Shown here in pieces: positions 18,195 through 26,367 of a stretch of 37,848 nucleotides of DNA. The DNA lies in contig JAAZVX010000005.1 in assembly GCA_018623095.1 (NCBI GenBank), positions 1 through 37,848 of the forward strand, read 5' to 3'. The notes under the pieces are model-generated. The model saw only the letters and a list, made by a program, of their open reading frames with translations, ran no database searches and was not told the origin of the DNA. The position numbers and the translations under genes are program-made. The DNA comes from Marinobacterium sp. (GTDB lineage: Bacteria > Pseudomonadota > Gammaproteobacteria > Pseudomonadales > Balneatricaceae). Positions within the stretch are counted from its first letter, which is position 1. Every line of letters begins with the position of its first letter.

Positions 18195-18980
18195 ATGGAA
18201 CTTGGATACTCTTTTGCAGGCCTACTGGTCGGCTTCGTTATTGGTTTAACCGGCATAGGCGGCGGTGCACTGATGACACCTATTCTTATTGTCGGTTTTG
18301 GGATTCCGCTTATCGTTGCAGTGAGTACTGATCTACTGTACGCCGCGTTTACCAAAGCGGGTGGCATATTCAATTATGCCAAGAAGCAGTTGGTTGAGTG
18401 GCGAGTAGCAGGTCTGTTGTTGTTGGGAAGTTTGCCAAGCGCATATTTAACGCTGCTATACCTTAGTCAGATTGAGTCGCTGGCAACCCTTGAATCAACG
18501 ATCAATCTAACTCTGGGGCTCTCCCTGGTTCTAACCTCCGTTGCTGTCTTTTTTCGAGAGTCGATTCGACGATTTTCAGATAAGCAGTCAGACCGCGCTA
18601 TATCGCGGTTGTTGGGCCAGTTTCGGCCCTACTTAACCGTGTTGTGCGGTCTCTTTTTAGGTGGGTTGGTTACGCTCTCATCTGTAGGTGCCGGAGCCCT
18701 GGGTACAGCCATGTTGATACTGCTCTATCCACGATTCTCAATGGGCACCATTGTTGGAACAGACCTAGTCCATGCCGTCGTGCTAACCGCTTTTTCTGGG
18801 TTTGGTCACATGCAGATGGGGTCAGTGGATTTGGAATTGTTGGCGTACCTGCTGGTCGGCTCACTACCGGGGGTGTGGTTGGGGAGTCGAATGGGGGCCA
18901 ATCTATCGCCGAAATTGATGCAGCCTGTTATTGGCACTCTGTTAATGGCGATAGGCATCCGCTTTGTATTAGCGGTTTAA
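18195..18980 (+). CDS. TauE/SafE family sulfite exporter-like permease
   Basis: This 261-residue integral membrane protein has about seven or eight hydrophobic segments. The N-terminal motif GLTGIGGGALMTPIL and the second-half GLVTLSSVGAGALGTAMLILLYP are the paired repeat signatures of TauE/SafE (DUF81) permeases. Members move sulfite, sulfonates or other organic anions across the inner membrane. Being first in a unit with cysI, cysH and cysG suggests a role in sulfur anion movement, such as sulfite efflux or sulfate uptake, but substrate and direction are inferred only. The ribosome binding site is GGAG at about 18183-18186. cysI follows 31 nt later. Confidence 0.88.
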   Translation: MELGYSFAGLLVGFVIGLTGIGGGALMTPILIVGFGIPLIVAVSTDLLYAAFTKAGGIFNYAKKQLVEWRVAGLLLLGSLPSAYLTLLYLSQIESLATLESTINLTLGLSLVLTSVAVFFRESIRRFSDKQSDRAISRLLGQFRPYLTVLCGLFLGGLVTLSSVGAGALGTAMLILLYPRFSMGTIVGTDLVHAVVLTAFSGFGHMQMGSVDLELLAYLLVGSLPGVWLGSRMGANLSPKLMQPVIGTLLMAIGIRFVLAV

Positions 18981-19011
18981 AGGAATAGTAAGTAAAGGTG
19001 TAGGTTAGATA

Positions 19012-20667
19012 ATGTATATCTATAACGACGTTGATCAAAAGATCGTTGATGAGCGTGTTGAACAGTTTCGTGATCAAACAACGCGATATTTAGCTGGTAA
19101 CTTAAGTGACGATGAGTTCCTAGCCTTGCGTCTGATGAACGGTCTATATATTCAGCGGCAGGCTCCTATGCTCAGGGTTGCCATTCCTTATGGAACGATG
19201 ACCTCGTTTCAACTAAGAGCTCTGTCTAGCATCTCTCGTAAATACGATAAGGGTTATGGTCATTTTACCACTCGAACCAATTTTCAATTGAACTGGCCAA
19301 AACTTGAAGAGGTGCCCGATATTTTAGCGGATCTCGCTAAGGTTCAGCTGCATGCGATTCAGACATCAGGCAACTGTATTCGCAATACCACCACGGATCA
19401 CTTTGCCGGTGTCTCTGCGACTGAGGTTTCTGATCCTAGACCCTGGTGTGAACTGATTCGTCAGTGGTCAACCCTGCATCCTGAATTTGCCTATCTGCCT
19501 CGTAAATTCAAGATAGCAATCACGTCTGGGCCTGAAGATCGAGCGGCGACTCAAGTCCATGATGTCGGACTGCACCTAATTAAAAACGAGCAGGGTGAGT
19601 TAGGTTTTGAGGTGTTAGTAGGTGGTGGTTTAGGTCGCACACCGAAAATTGGCAAGGTCATTCGTGAGTTTCTACCAGCCAATGAGGTGATCTCTTATCT
19701 GGAGGCTATTCTCAGGGTTTATAATCTTAAAGGGCGTCGAGACAACAAGTACAAAGCTCGTATCAAAATATTAGTCGATGCGTTGGGTGCTGATGCGTTT
19801 CGTGACCTTGTTGAATCGGAGTGGCAGCACCTAAAAGGGAGCGAGTTAAAAATCACTCAAGAGGAGATAGAGCGGGTCAGTGACTTCTTTACGCCACATA
19901 ACTACAACACAGATGCAGCGGCTGATTTAACCCTAGATAAATATTTAGAAGCTCATTCAGACTTTAAGCACTGGTATCTTCGAAATACTCATCCGCACAA
20001 AGTACCTGGCTACCGTGCAGTGACTGTCTCCCTTAAACCGCAGTTAGGGGCACCGGGTGATATCACTGCGTTGCAGATGGATCTTGTCGCTGAGATAGCG
20101 GATCGTTATTCGTTTGGAGAGATTCGATCAACGCATCACCAAAACCTTCTTCTGGCGAATGTTGAGCAAAAACATTTGTACTCTGTATGGGTTGCGCTCT
20201 CTGATGCCAATTTAGCGCGTGCCAATATTGGCACGCTCACCGATATGATTGTCTGCCCCGGGTTTGATTTCTGTTCACTGGCAAATGCAAAAACCTTAAA
20301 CATCGCTCAGCAGATTAATGATGCGTTTGATGATGTGGATTACCTACATGACCTTGGCGAAATTCGCCTCAATATGTCGGGTTGTATCAACGCCTGTGCT
20401 CACCACCATGTAGGTCATATCGGAATTCTTGGTGTCGATAAGAAGGGCGAGGATTGGTATCAAATCACGCTTGGTGGATCCAGCGAGGCAGATGCTTCAC
20501 TGGGTAAAGTGCTCGGTAGAGCCGTGGCGGCCGATGAAGTGGCTGACACGTTAAAACGACTGCTAGAAGTCTACGTCGATCTTCGCAGAGGGGATGAGTT
20601 GTTCATTGATTGTGTTCGCCGACTTGGGGTGGAGCCATTTAAGGAGAGAGTCTATGCCGTTGCTTAA
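19012..20667 (+). CDS. cysI: Sulfite reductase hemoprotein (siroheme/4Fe-4S)
   Basis: This is a 551-residue nitrite/sulfite reductase family protein that reduces sulfite to sulfide by six electrons. Two ferredoxin-like half domains and two siroheme-binding domains can be traced, including GHFTTRTNFQLNW and SGNCIRNTTTDHFAG. The cluster ligands are in CPGFDFCSLA and NMSGCINACAHHHVG, the C-x5-C and C-x3-C pair that binds the coupled 4Fe-4S and siroheme. It resembles the Pseudomonas-type CysI encoded next to a DUF934 gene, and no cysJ flavoprotein is present in the window. Electrons may therefore come from another donor. A nitrite reductase is the alternative, but the context favours sulfite. Confidence 0.92.
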   Translation: MYIYNDVDQKIVDERVEQFRDQTTRYLAGNLSDDEFLALRLMNGLYIQRQAPMLRVAIPYGTMTSFQLRALSSISRKYDKGYGHFTTRTNFQLNWPKLEEVPDILADLAKVQLHAIQTSGNCIRNTTTDHFAGVSATEVSDPRPWCELIRQWSTLHPEFAYLPRKFKIAITSGPEDRAATQVHDVGLHLIKNEQGELGFEVLVGGGLGRTPKIGKVIREFLPANEVISYLEAILRVYNLKGRRDNKYKARIKILVDALGADAFRDLVESEWQHLKGSELKITQEEIERVSDFFTPHNYNTDAAADLTLDKYLEAHSDFKHWYLRNTHPHKVPGYRAVTVSLKPQLGAPGDITALQMDLVAEIADRYSFGEIRSTHHQNLLLANVEQKHLYSVWVALSDANLARANIGTLTDMIVCPGFDFCSLANAKTLNIAQQINDAFDDVDYLHDLGEIRLNMSGCINACAHHHVGHIGILGVDKKGEDWYQITLGGSSEADASLGKVLGRAVAADEVADTLKRLLEVYVDLRRGDELFIDCVRRLGVEPFKERVYAVA

Positions 20668-21133
20668 GCATCAAACCCTAGTCAGTGATGATCCATGGGT
20701 AGAACAAGAGACGCTCTCGGGCGTTACTGATCAATTCATTGTTGTGCCCTTAGCTCAGCTGCTTGAGCAAGAGGCGATATCACAACCTAAGGAGCGATTG
20801 GGGGTTAAACTGAGCAGTGAAGAGACACTGGATGATCTCATTCCTCTTCTAACAAAGGTATCGCTGGTTGAAATTCACTTTGAGGCGCTGCGTGATGGTA
20901 GAGGCTTCAGTTTTGCTCGTGTGCTGCGTCGTGAGGGTTTTCAGGGCGAGATTAGAGCCAGTGGTGAAGTGAGTCGAGATCGTTTGGACTACCTCTACCG
21001 CTGTGGCTTTGACTCGACGGTTTTACAGGCCCCGATCGATGATGAGCAGGTAAAAGCAGCCTATCAAGAGATATCCGTGCGCTATCAAGCTGATGCACGA
21101 CAGATTCAACCCGTTTACAGGCAGACAGTATGA
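20654..21133 (+). CDS. DUF934 protein, sulfite reduction accessory
   Basis: This 159-residue soluble protein belongs to DUF934 (segments such as LGVKLSSEETLDDL, VSLVEIHFEALRDGRGFSFARVLRREGFQGEIRA). It is almost always encoded beside the CysI type seen here and is described as a probable sulfite reduction protein, but no activity is established to my knowledge. The start is set at the ATG at 20654, because AAGGAGAG at 20641-20648 lies 5 nt upstream; the longer frame would run far back inside cysI. It overlaps cysI by 14 nt and cysH by 4 nt, so translation of all three is coupled. Confidence 0.88.
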   Translation: MPLLKHQTLVSDDPWVEQETLSGVTDQFIVVPLAQLLEQEAISQPKERLGVKLSSEETLDDLIPLLTKVSLVEIHFEALRDGRGFSFARVLRREGFQGEIRASGEVSRDRLDYLYRCGFDSTVLQAPIDDEQVKAAYQEISVRYQADARQIQPVYRQTV

Positions 21134-21753
21134 GTTTCGATATCAAAAACGCTAATCAACAGCTAGCCAATTCTAGCCCCCAAGCGATTGTTAAGTGGGC
21201 CATTCAGCAGGGTAGTAACCCGATCATTACGACCAATTTTCGTCCCTACGAATCGGTCATACTGCATCTGGTTACATCGATTAAGCCGGACATTAAGGTG
21301 TTGTGGGTCGATTCGGGTTATAACACGTCGGCAACCTACCGTTTCGCAGAGAAGCTGATTAACGACCTCAATTTGAATCTGATTACCTATGTGCCTGCAC
21401 AAACAGCAGCGCATCGAAACGTGGTTATGGGTGGTATACCTGATGTGGACAGTCCGCTTCATGAAACCTTTACGCAACAGGTCAAAATTGAACCTTTTCA
21501 ACGTGCGTTGGCGGATCTAAAACCAGACGTCTGGTTTAACGCTATCCGCAAAGATCAGACAGAGTTTAGGCAGTCGCTAGATGTATTGAGTCTATCCAAG
21601 GATGGTGTGCTTAAAGTGGCACCACTGTTCGAGCAGACTGATGCCCAGCTAGAGGCCTACTTGAAAGAGTATAACTTGCCCAATGAGCATGACTATTTTG
21701 ATCCAACCAAAGCGATAGAGACCCGTGAGTGCGGGCTTCATACGCAACTGTAG
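21130..21753 (+). CDS. cysH: Phosphoadenylylsulfate (PAPS-type) reductase
   Basis: CysH reduces activated sulfate to sulfite with thioredoxin. The 207-residue protein is short for the family. It has the binding segment ITTNFRPYESVILHL, then VLWVDSGYNTSATYRFAE and WFNAIRKDQTEFRQSL, and ends with ECGLH, placing the catalytic Cys at residue 201. The Cys-Cys and Cys-x2-Cys ligands of 4Fe-4S APS reductases are absent: their position before KIEPF reads TQQ. This points to PAPS as substrate, as in E. coli. It overlaps DUF934 by 4 nt and is followed closely by cysG. No active APS kinase gene is seen in the window. Confidence 0.9.
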   Translation: MSFDIKNANQQLANSSPQAIVKWAIQQGSNPIITTNFRPYESVILHLVTSIKPDIKVLWVDSGYNTSATYRFAEKLINDLNLNLITYVPAQTAAHRNVVMGGIPDVDSPLHETFTQQVKIEPFQRALADLKPDVWFNAIRKDQTEFRQSLDVLSLSKDGVLKVAPLFEQTDAQLEAYLKEYNLPNEHDYFDPTKAIETRECGLHTQL

Positions 21754-21763
21754 AGCCAAGCTA

Positions 21764-23197
21764 ATGGAATATTTACCCCTCTTTTTTGACCTTAAAAACC
21801 GTCCCGTTCTGCTGGTGGGCGGTGGCGAGGTTGCACTGCGTAAAGCGCGACTGTTAACCCGTGCTGGCGCACTGATTCATCTCATTGCGCCAGAGGTGTG
21901 TGATGAGGTGAGCACGTTGGTCACTCAGAGCGGTGGCCATATAGAGCTGGGTGCATATCACAAATCATTATTGCAGGGTAGGGTGTTAGTCGTGGCTGCG
22001 ACGGATCATCAATCGCTTAATGAGTCGATCTCTTTTGATGCCCGTGCTGCCAATATTCCCGTTAACGTCGTAGATAGCCCAGCGCTCTGTACTTTTATCT
22101 TTCCAGCCATTGTCGATCGTTCACCGATTGTAGTGGGTATCTCTTCGGCGGGTAGAGCGCCGGTCTTGGCGCGCAATCTTCGTGCCCGTTTAGAGACGCT
22201 GATCCCACGGGGCTATGCTGATCTAGGTGCCTTGGTGGGTCGATTTAGGCAGCAGGTAAAACATAAATTTGCCACGGTTGATGGTCGCCGTAAGTTTTGG
22301 GAGGCGATTCTATCGGGTAGTGTCGCCGAAAAGGTGTTTGCTCAGCAGCACGATGAGGCAGAGCAGTTACTGAAAGCGGCCATTGACTCAGCGGAAGATA
22401 AAACCCCAATGGGTGAGGTTTACTTGGTCGGTGCGGGGCCAGGTGATCCTGAACTCTTGACGTTTAAGGCCCTTCGCTTGATGCAACAAGCCGATGTCGT
22501 TCTCTACGATGCGCTGGTTTCGCCTGAAGTGGTCGATCTCTGCCGCCGTGATGCTGATTTGATTTTTGTCGGTAAACGTCGTGATCAACATACTTTGCCA
22601 CAAGAGGGAATCAATGAACTGCTGGTAAAACACGCAAAACAGGGCAAACGAGTGGTTCGCTTAAAAGGGGGCGACCCTTTTATTTTTGGTCGTGGTGGTG
22701 AGGAGCTGCAGACATTGTCTGAGCAGGGGGTGCCGTTTCAGGTGGTGCCTGGAATTACAGCAGCCAGTGCGTGCAGTAGCTACTCCGGTATCCCTTTGAC
22801 TCACCGTGATTATGCTCAATCCGTTCGTTTTGTCACGGGTCAGTTAAAAGGCCGTAAAGAGCAATTAGATTTTTCAGACCTGCTAGCCACGAATGAGACG
22901 CTGGTCTTCTATATGGGTTTACACACTCTGCCCGATATATCGTCGGGGTTGATTGAGGCGGGGCGTTCTCCTTTGACACCGGTTGCAATTGTCTCGCGAG
23001 GTACTTGCAAAGACCAAAGAGTTTTGACCGGTTCACTGTCGACGATATCTGATCTACAAGAGCGAGCTCAACTTCCTGCGCCATCGATCATCATTGTGGG
23101 GGAGGTAGTAACGCTTCACTCAGAGCTAGCGTGGTTTGGCGATGTGCATCAAGAGGCGAATCACGCCCTGCAACAGGTTCAGCAGCTTTCTGCCTAA
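21764..23197 (+). CDS. cysG: Siroheme synthase (uroporphyrinogen-III C-methyltransferase / precorrin-2 dehydrogenase / ferrochelatase)
   Basis: CysG makes siroheme, the cofactor of CysI, from uroporphyrinogen III. The 477-residue protein has the NAD-binding dehydrogenase/chelatase module first (residues 1 to about 150, with VGGGEVALRKARLL), then a linker. The methyltransferase module starts near residue 208 (GEVYLVGAGPGDPELLTFKA) and contains VVRLKGGDPFIFGRGGEE and VVPGITAASACSSYSGIPLTHRD in succession. The start is the ATG at 21764 (MEYLPLFFDLKN), which matches E. coli CysG. An in-frame GTG at 21725 lies within cysH and would add 13 unsupported residues. It closes the sulfur cluster. Confidence 0.96.
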   Translation: MEYLPLFFDLKNRPVLLVGGGEVALRKARLLTRAGALIHLIAPEVCDEVSTLVTQSGGHIELGAYHKSLLQGRVLVVAATDHQSLNESISFDARAANIPVNVVDSPALCTFIFPAIVDRSPIVVGISSAGRAPVLARNLRARLETLIPRGYADLGALVGRFRQQVKHKFATVDGRRKFWEAILSGSVAEKVFAQQHDEAEQLLKAAIDSAEDKTPMGEVYLVGAGPGDPELLTFKALRLMQQADVVLYDALVSPEVVDLCRRDADLIFVGKRRDQHTLPQEGINELLVKHAKQGKRVVRLKGGDPFIFGRGGEELQTLSEQGVPFQVVPGITAASACSSYSGIPLTHRDYAQSVRFVTGQLKGRKEQLDFSDLLATNETLVFYMGLHTLPDISSGLIEAGRSPLTPVAIVSRGTCKDQRVLTGSLSTISDLQERAQLPAPSIIIVGEVVTLHSELAWFGDVHQEANHALQQVQQLSA

Positions 23198-23208
23198 AAG
23201 TGTTTTTA

Positions 23209-23225
23209 TTGGCACGATACTTGCT
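23209..23225 (+). promoter_or_regulatory. Sigma-54 (RpoN) promoter of the sensor kinase
   Basis: TTGGCACG, then 4 nt, then TTGCT matches the sigma-54 consensus YTGGCACGRNNNTTGCW at every defined base. The invariant GG (23211-23212) and GC (23223-23224) are 10 nt apart. Transcription would start about 12 nt after the GC, near 23236, giving a leader of roughly 54 nt before the GTG at 23290. Use would require an enhancer-binding activator, which is not encoded in this window. Confidence 0.85.
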
Positions 23226-23289
23226 TTGTACTTAACAGATAAGGACCCAAGAGTAGGGTACCTGTTTTAGGTATAGAGAAGGTATTTAC

Positions 23290-24759
23290 GTGTTAATAAC
23301 GAGCTGTTTTTATAGATTTTGCGTCGCAATTTGCAAAAAAATGGCACATTTAAAATGGCGACGGCTGATCGGTCTGTTGTTCCTATTCCAGCTCTCTGCG
23401 CTGGCTTCAACAGAAAAACCAGTTGACTCTAACTATGTGTTGATTCTCTTTACTGGCCATGAACAGATTCCTTTTCAACAGGAGATTTTTCAAGGGTTCA
23501 TCGATGAGCAGTACCGTCTGGTATTTGATCAACCAGAGCTGTTCTCAAAAGAGATTCGTATCAACAGATTGGACGCTTTCAGAAAAGACTCCTCCTACTT
23601 AAATCGTAAAATTGAGTCTCTCTATAAAAATTACCCGTCACTACCCGGTACTATCATTGCGGAAGGGAATTTTGCGGTCAGGGTGGCGCAGGGTCTTTCC
23701 AATAAAACCACCCAAAACATTGACCTGTTTGCTATCAATACCAGTAATGTATCGCTACCTGGATTTTCAAAAGCGGAGCTGTTTGATCTGGAGACCAACC
23801 TTGATTCCGTCGACAAACTCTTTCCGGATCTTAAAGAGCTGGTTGTGCTTGCACCAGCTTCACGTCGGTACGAGGTCGAGGATCTTTGGGATTTTAACTA
23901 TGCCGATCAATTCCAGTTAACCCTGCTCGATGATTCACTGAGCTTTGATGAGACGATAACAGCCTTAAAGGCGCTACCCCCTGAAAGTGCCATTCTTTGG
24001 GTGGGGCGTGGTACAAGTTCGATTGCCAATGATGGTCTGCCCATTCAGTTAATCCACCAAATAGTCGAGCTGGGCGTGGCACCGTTGTTGTCGATGCAAG
24101 GTTCCACGCTGCTGGCAGGTGGTTTGGGTGGTTACACAACGCCTTCAAGAGAGATAGGCCAAAAGATTGCGCAACTGGCTTATAACCAACCTGAAGGGTT
24201 TGAACCGCCTCAAAAACAGTTCATCTTTGATTACAACGAACTAGATCGGTGGCAAGCGGATACGTCCAAACTGGAGGGGGCTATCTCGATCGTCAATGAG
24301 CCTGTCTCTGTATTTACCAAACGTCAGGTTCAGCTCTTCACTCTTTTGGCGCTATTTACCATTGCAATTTTCTCACTTCTGTTTGCATGGTGGTTAAGAC
24401 GGCAGTTAAAGGTACGAAACGAACAGTTCGCTAAAATAGAGGCGCTGGATGCGCAACTTCATTTAGCGATATCCGCCGCTAAATTGGCGCTCTTTGAGGA
24501 AAACGTCACTCTGCAGACAGCTAAATGGATAGTAGCGCCTTCTGATGAACCTAACGATCCGTTGGTTGGTGAGTCGAGGTTAAATGCCACCGAGCCCCAA
24601 TACCGCACTCTAATCAACGAGATGCTTGAGCAAATAGGAGAGGTGGTTGAATACCCGATTTACATTGAGGATTTGAAACGGACTAAATGGGTTAGAAGTG
24701 CTGTGATCGGCTTGCGGACCAATGAAAACGGCGAACTGATTCGACTGCAGATTTCGTAG
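23290..24759 (+). CDS. Hybrid sensor kinase, N-terminal part: periplasmic binding-like sensor, membrane helix, PAS (ends at in-frame amber)
   Basis: The 489-residue product has a signal-like hydrophobic segment at about residues 25-40. A periplasmic domain of about 300 residues follows, resembling ABC_sub_bind-type (periplasmic binding protein, class I) sensors (LPGTIIAEGNFAVRVAQ, LPPESAILWVG, GGLGGYTTPSREIGQKIAQLA). A transmembrane helix lies near residues 351-370, then a PAS-like domain to the end. It stops with TAG exactly where a PAS-to-kinase linker would continue. The GTG at 23290 has AGAAGG 7 nt upstream. An ATG at 23341 (MAHLKWRRL) gives a more normal signal peptide but no good ribosome binding site. 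Alone it lacks all kinase parts. The ligand is unknown. Confidence 0.75.
   Translation: MLITSCFYRFCVAICKKMAHLKWRRLIGLLFLFQLSALASTEKPVDSNYVLILFTGHEQIPFQQEIFQGFIDEQYRLVFDQPELFSKEIRINRLDAFRKDSSYLNRKIESLYKNYPSLPGTIIAEGNFAVRVAQGLSNKTTQNIDLFAINTSNVSLPGFSKAELFDLETNLDSVDKLFPDLKELVVLAPASRRYEVEDLWDFNYADQFQLTLLDDSLSFDETITALKALPPESAILWVGRGTSSIANDGLPIQLIHQIVELGVAPLLSMQGSTLLAGGLGGYTTPSREIGQKIAQLAYNQPEGFEPPQKQFIFDYNELDRWQADTSKLEGAISIVNEPVSVFTKRQVQLFTLLALFTIAIFSLLFAWWLRRQLKVRNEQFAKIEALDAQLHLAISAAKLALFEENVTLQTAKWIVAPSDEPNDPLVGESRLNATEPQYRTLINEMLEQIGEVVEYPIYIEDLKRTKWVRSAVIGLRTNENGELIRLQIS
24757..24759 (+). other. In-frame amber codon interrupting the sensor kinase frame
   Basis: The codons read ATT TCG TAG GAT GTG TCG, and the same frame is open for about 490 codons before and 384 codons after. 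In PAS proteins this spot usually reads I-S-R/Q-D-I/V-T/S, so the TAG stands where an Arg or Gln is expected. A single C-to-T change from CAG would create it. Confidence 0.85.
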
Positions 24760-24762
24760 GAT

Positions 24763-25914
24763 GTGTCGGACCTTAAAGATAGTGAGCAGTCATTATCTGA
24801 TGCATTAAAACGCCTTGAATCGGTTATCCAAAAACAGAAGCAGATGTTTGCAGTGATTGGTCATGAATTACGAACTCCGGCTGCTACACTAAATATGATG
24901 TTGGATGCGGACAATTCGGCTATTACAGAGTCATTTGATGATATCCGCTCAACAAGTCAGCATCTGTTAGCGGTACTGGATGATTTACGAACGGTGGTTG
25001 AACCAGAGCTGATTCAAGAGAGAGAACTCTCTAATGCTCGCCCGTTAGAGATCATCGAGAGATCTCTGACACCGCTTAAAGCGATGCTCGATAAACAGCA
25101 GATTCGCTGCAGAGTTAAATCCAATGATTTGGCAGCTCATCCATTCAATCTCGATCAGCGAGGTATTCGACAGGTTTTAACCAATTTAGTTAAAAATGCG
25201 GTTGTGCACGGTCAAGGAAGTAGGATTCAGATTCAGGTCGATGTGACAGCTCCTACTTCAGCCAGTGAGAGGGCTCTACATCAGCTACGCATCAGGGTTG
25301 AAGATGATGGACGTGGAATTCCGTCTTCTCAATATGAGTCGATCTTTGAGCCGTTCGAAAGGGGCGATACGGATGCGGATGGAACGGGATTAGGGCTGCA
25401 TATCTGTCGTGAGATCATTCAAGCTAATGGCGGGACGCTCAATGTTAAAGAGAGTGAGGCGCTAGGAGGTGCTTGCTTCACAATCGATATGACTGTTGAG
25501 CCATGGCAGTCAGCAATCCCAGATGAGACTGCATCAATGGTATCACTAGAGGGTTTGAGTGTTTTAATGGCAGAAGATAATTTGATGCTCAGAAAGCTCA
25601 GTGAAAACTTACTGCAAAAACTGGGTGCTAACCCTGTACTAGTAGAAAATGGCCAACTGGCCCTAGATCAGTTTAATAATCAAAAATGGGACCTGATCAT
25701 AACGGATATATTTATGCCGGAGATGAACGGTTATGAATTGGTTGAGGCGATTCGTGCGACGGGAAGTCGCGTAAAGGTGTTAGGGGTAACCGCCGCAACG
25801 GTTGGCAACGAACGAGACCTGTTGCTGAAAGCTGGCGCTGATGTTGTTATGGGGAAACCAATCACGTCAGACTCTTTGCAAAATGCTCTGTTGCAGTTAC
25901 AGCTAAGGGTGTGA
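24763..25914 (+). CDS. Hybrid sensor kinase, C-terminal part: HisKA, HATPase, receiver
   Basis: This frame continues directly from the amber codon. A coiled linker (DLKDSEQSLSDALKRLESV) leads to the H-box with His34 (IGHELRTPAAT). The ATP-binding domain follows, with the N-box (NLVKNAVVHG, Asn145), DDGRGI and GTGLGLHI. A receiver domain occupies about residues 263-383, with acidic Glu271/Asp272, phosphoacceptor Asp315 (IITDIFMPEMNGYE), Thr343 and Lys365. All key residues are intact. The only nearby start is the GTG at 24763, one codon after the stop, without a usable ribosome binding site, so separate expression would need reinitiation. Most likely it is the second half of one kinase gene. 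No output domain or dedicated regulator gene is adjacent. Confidence 0.8.
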   Translation: MSDLKDSEQSLSDALKRLESVIQKQKQMFAVIGHELRTPAATLNMMLDADNSAITESFDDIRSTSQHLLAVLDDLRTVVEPELIQERELSNARPLEIIERSLTPLKAMLDKQQIRCRVKSNDLAAHPFNLDQRGIRQVLTNLVKNAVVHGQGSRIQIQVDVTAPTSASERALHQLRIRVEDDGRGIPSSQYESIFEPFERGDTDADGTGLGLHICREIIQANGGTLNVKESEALGGACFTIDMTVEPWQSAIPDETASMVSLEGLSVLMAEDNLMLRKLSENLLQKLGANPVLVENGQLALDQFNNQKWDLIITDIFMPEMNGYELVEAIRATGSRVKVLGVTAATVGNERDLLLKAGADVVMGKPITSDSLQNALLQLQLRV

Positions 25915-25952
25915 TTATATCTAATCTTTAATGTTTATTGAGAGCGTTTGGC

Positions 25953-26204
25953 TTGTCTAATTGGTTCGTTTACGTCGTTCGTTGTTCCGATCACACACTC
26001 TATACAGGCGTTACCACGGATCCATTTAGACGACTTCGTCAACACAATGGTGAACTTGTTGGTGGCGCTAAATACACACGAGCTAGGCGGCCCGTAGAGC
26101 TAGTTTGGAATGAGCAACATGCAGATCGTTCAAGTGCCACGAAGCGCGAATATGCAATTAAGCAGATGACTTTACAGCAAAAAAATCAATTAATAGCGTC
26201 GTGA
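25953..26204 (+). CDS. GIY-YIG domain protein (YhbQ/UPF0213-like)
   Basis: This small protein is almost entirely a GIY-YIG nuclease-type domain: WFVYVVRCSDHTLYTGVTTD places the two Tyr of the motif. Then come the conserved Arg (RRLRQHN) and a Lys/Gln-rich end (REYAIKQMTLQQKNQLI). E. coli YhbQ has the same size and order and is reported to act on DNA. No ATG start is in frame. A TTG at 25953 (giving 83 residues) has GAGAG 8 nt upstream and begins just before the domain. A TTG at 25938 would add five residues but has no ribosome binding site. It lies 38 nt after the kinase gene, probably on the same transcript. Confidence 0.85.
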   Translation: MSNWFVYVVRCSDHTLYTGVTTDPFRRLRQHNGELVGGAKYTRARRPVELVWNEQHADRSSATKREYAIKQMTLQQKNQLIAS

Positions 26205-26367
26205 CACTCAGATTCACTTTATCTTACTGAAAGAATTAATTTCAGTTGATCTCTGATTGCATCGGACTAAACTTAATATTGAAAAGTCTGAAGCTGACAA
26301 CCAGCGGTTGGCTTACCTGGCCCGGGTTTTAAGGGTATTATGAGTCGAAATATAACTTTCGGCCAAG

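Noticed and set aside
20594-20653. Longer start for the DUF934 gene
   Set aside because: It lies inside cysI, and a strong AAGGAGAG site stands directly before the ATG at 20654.
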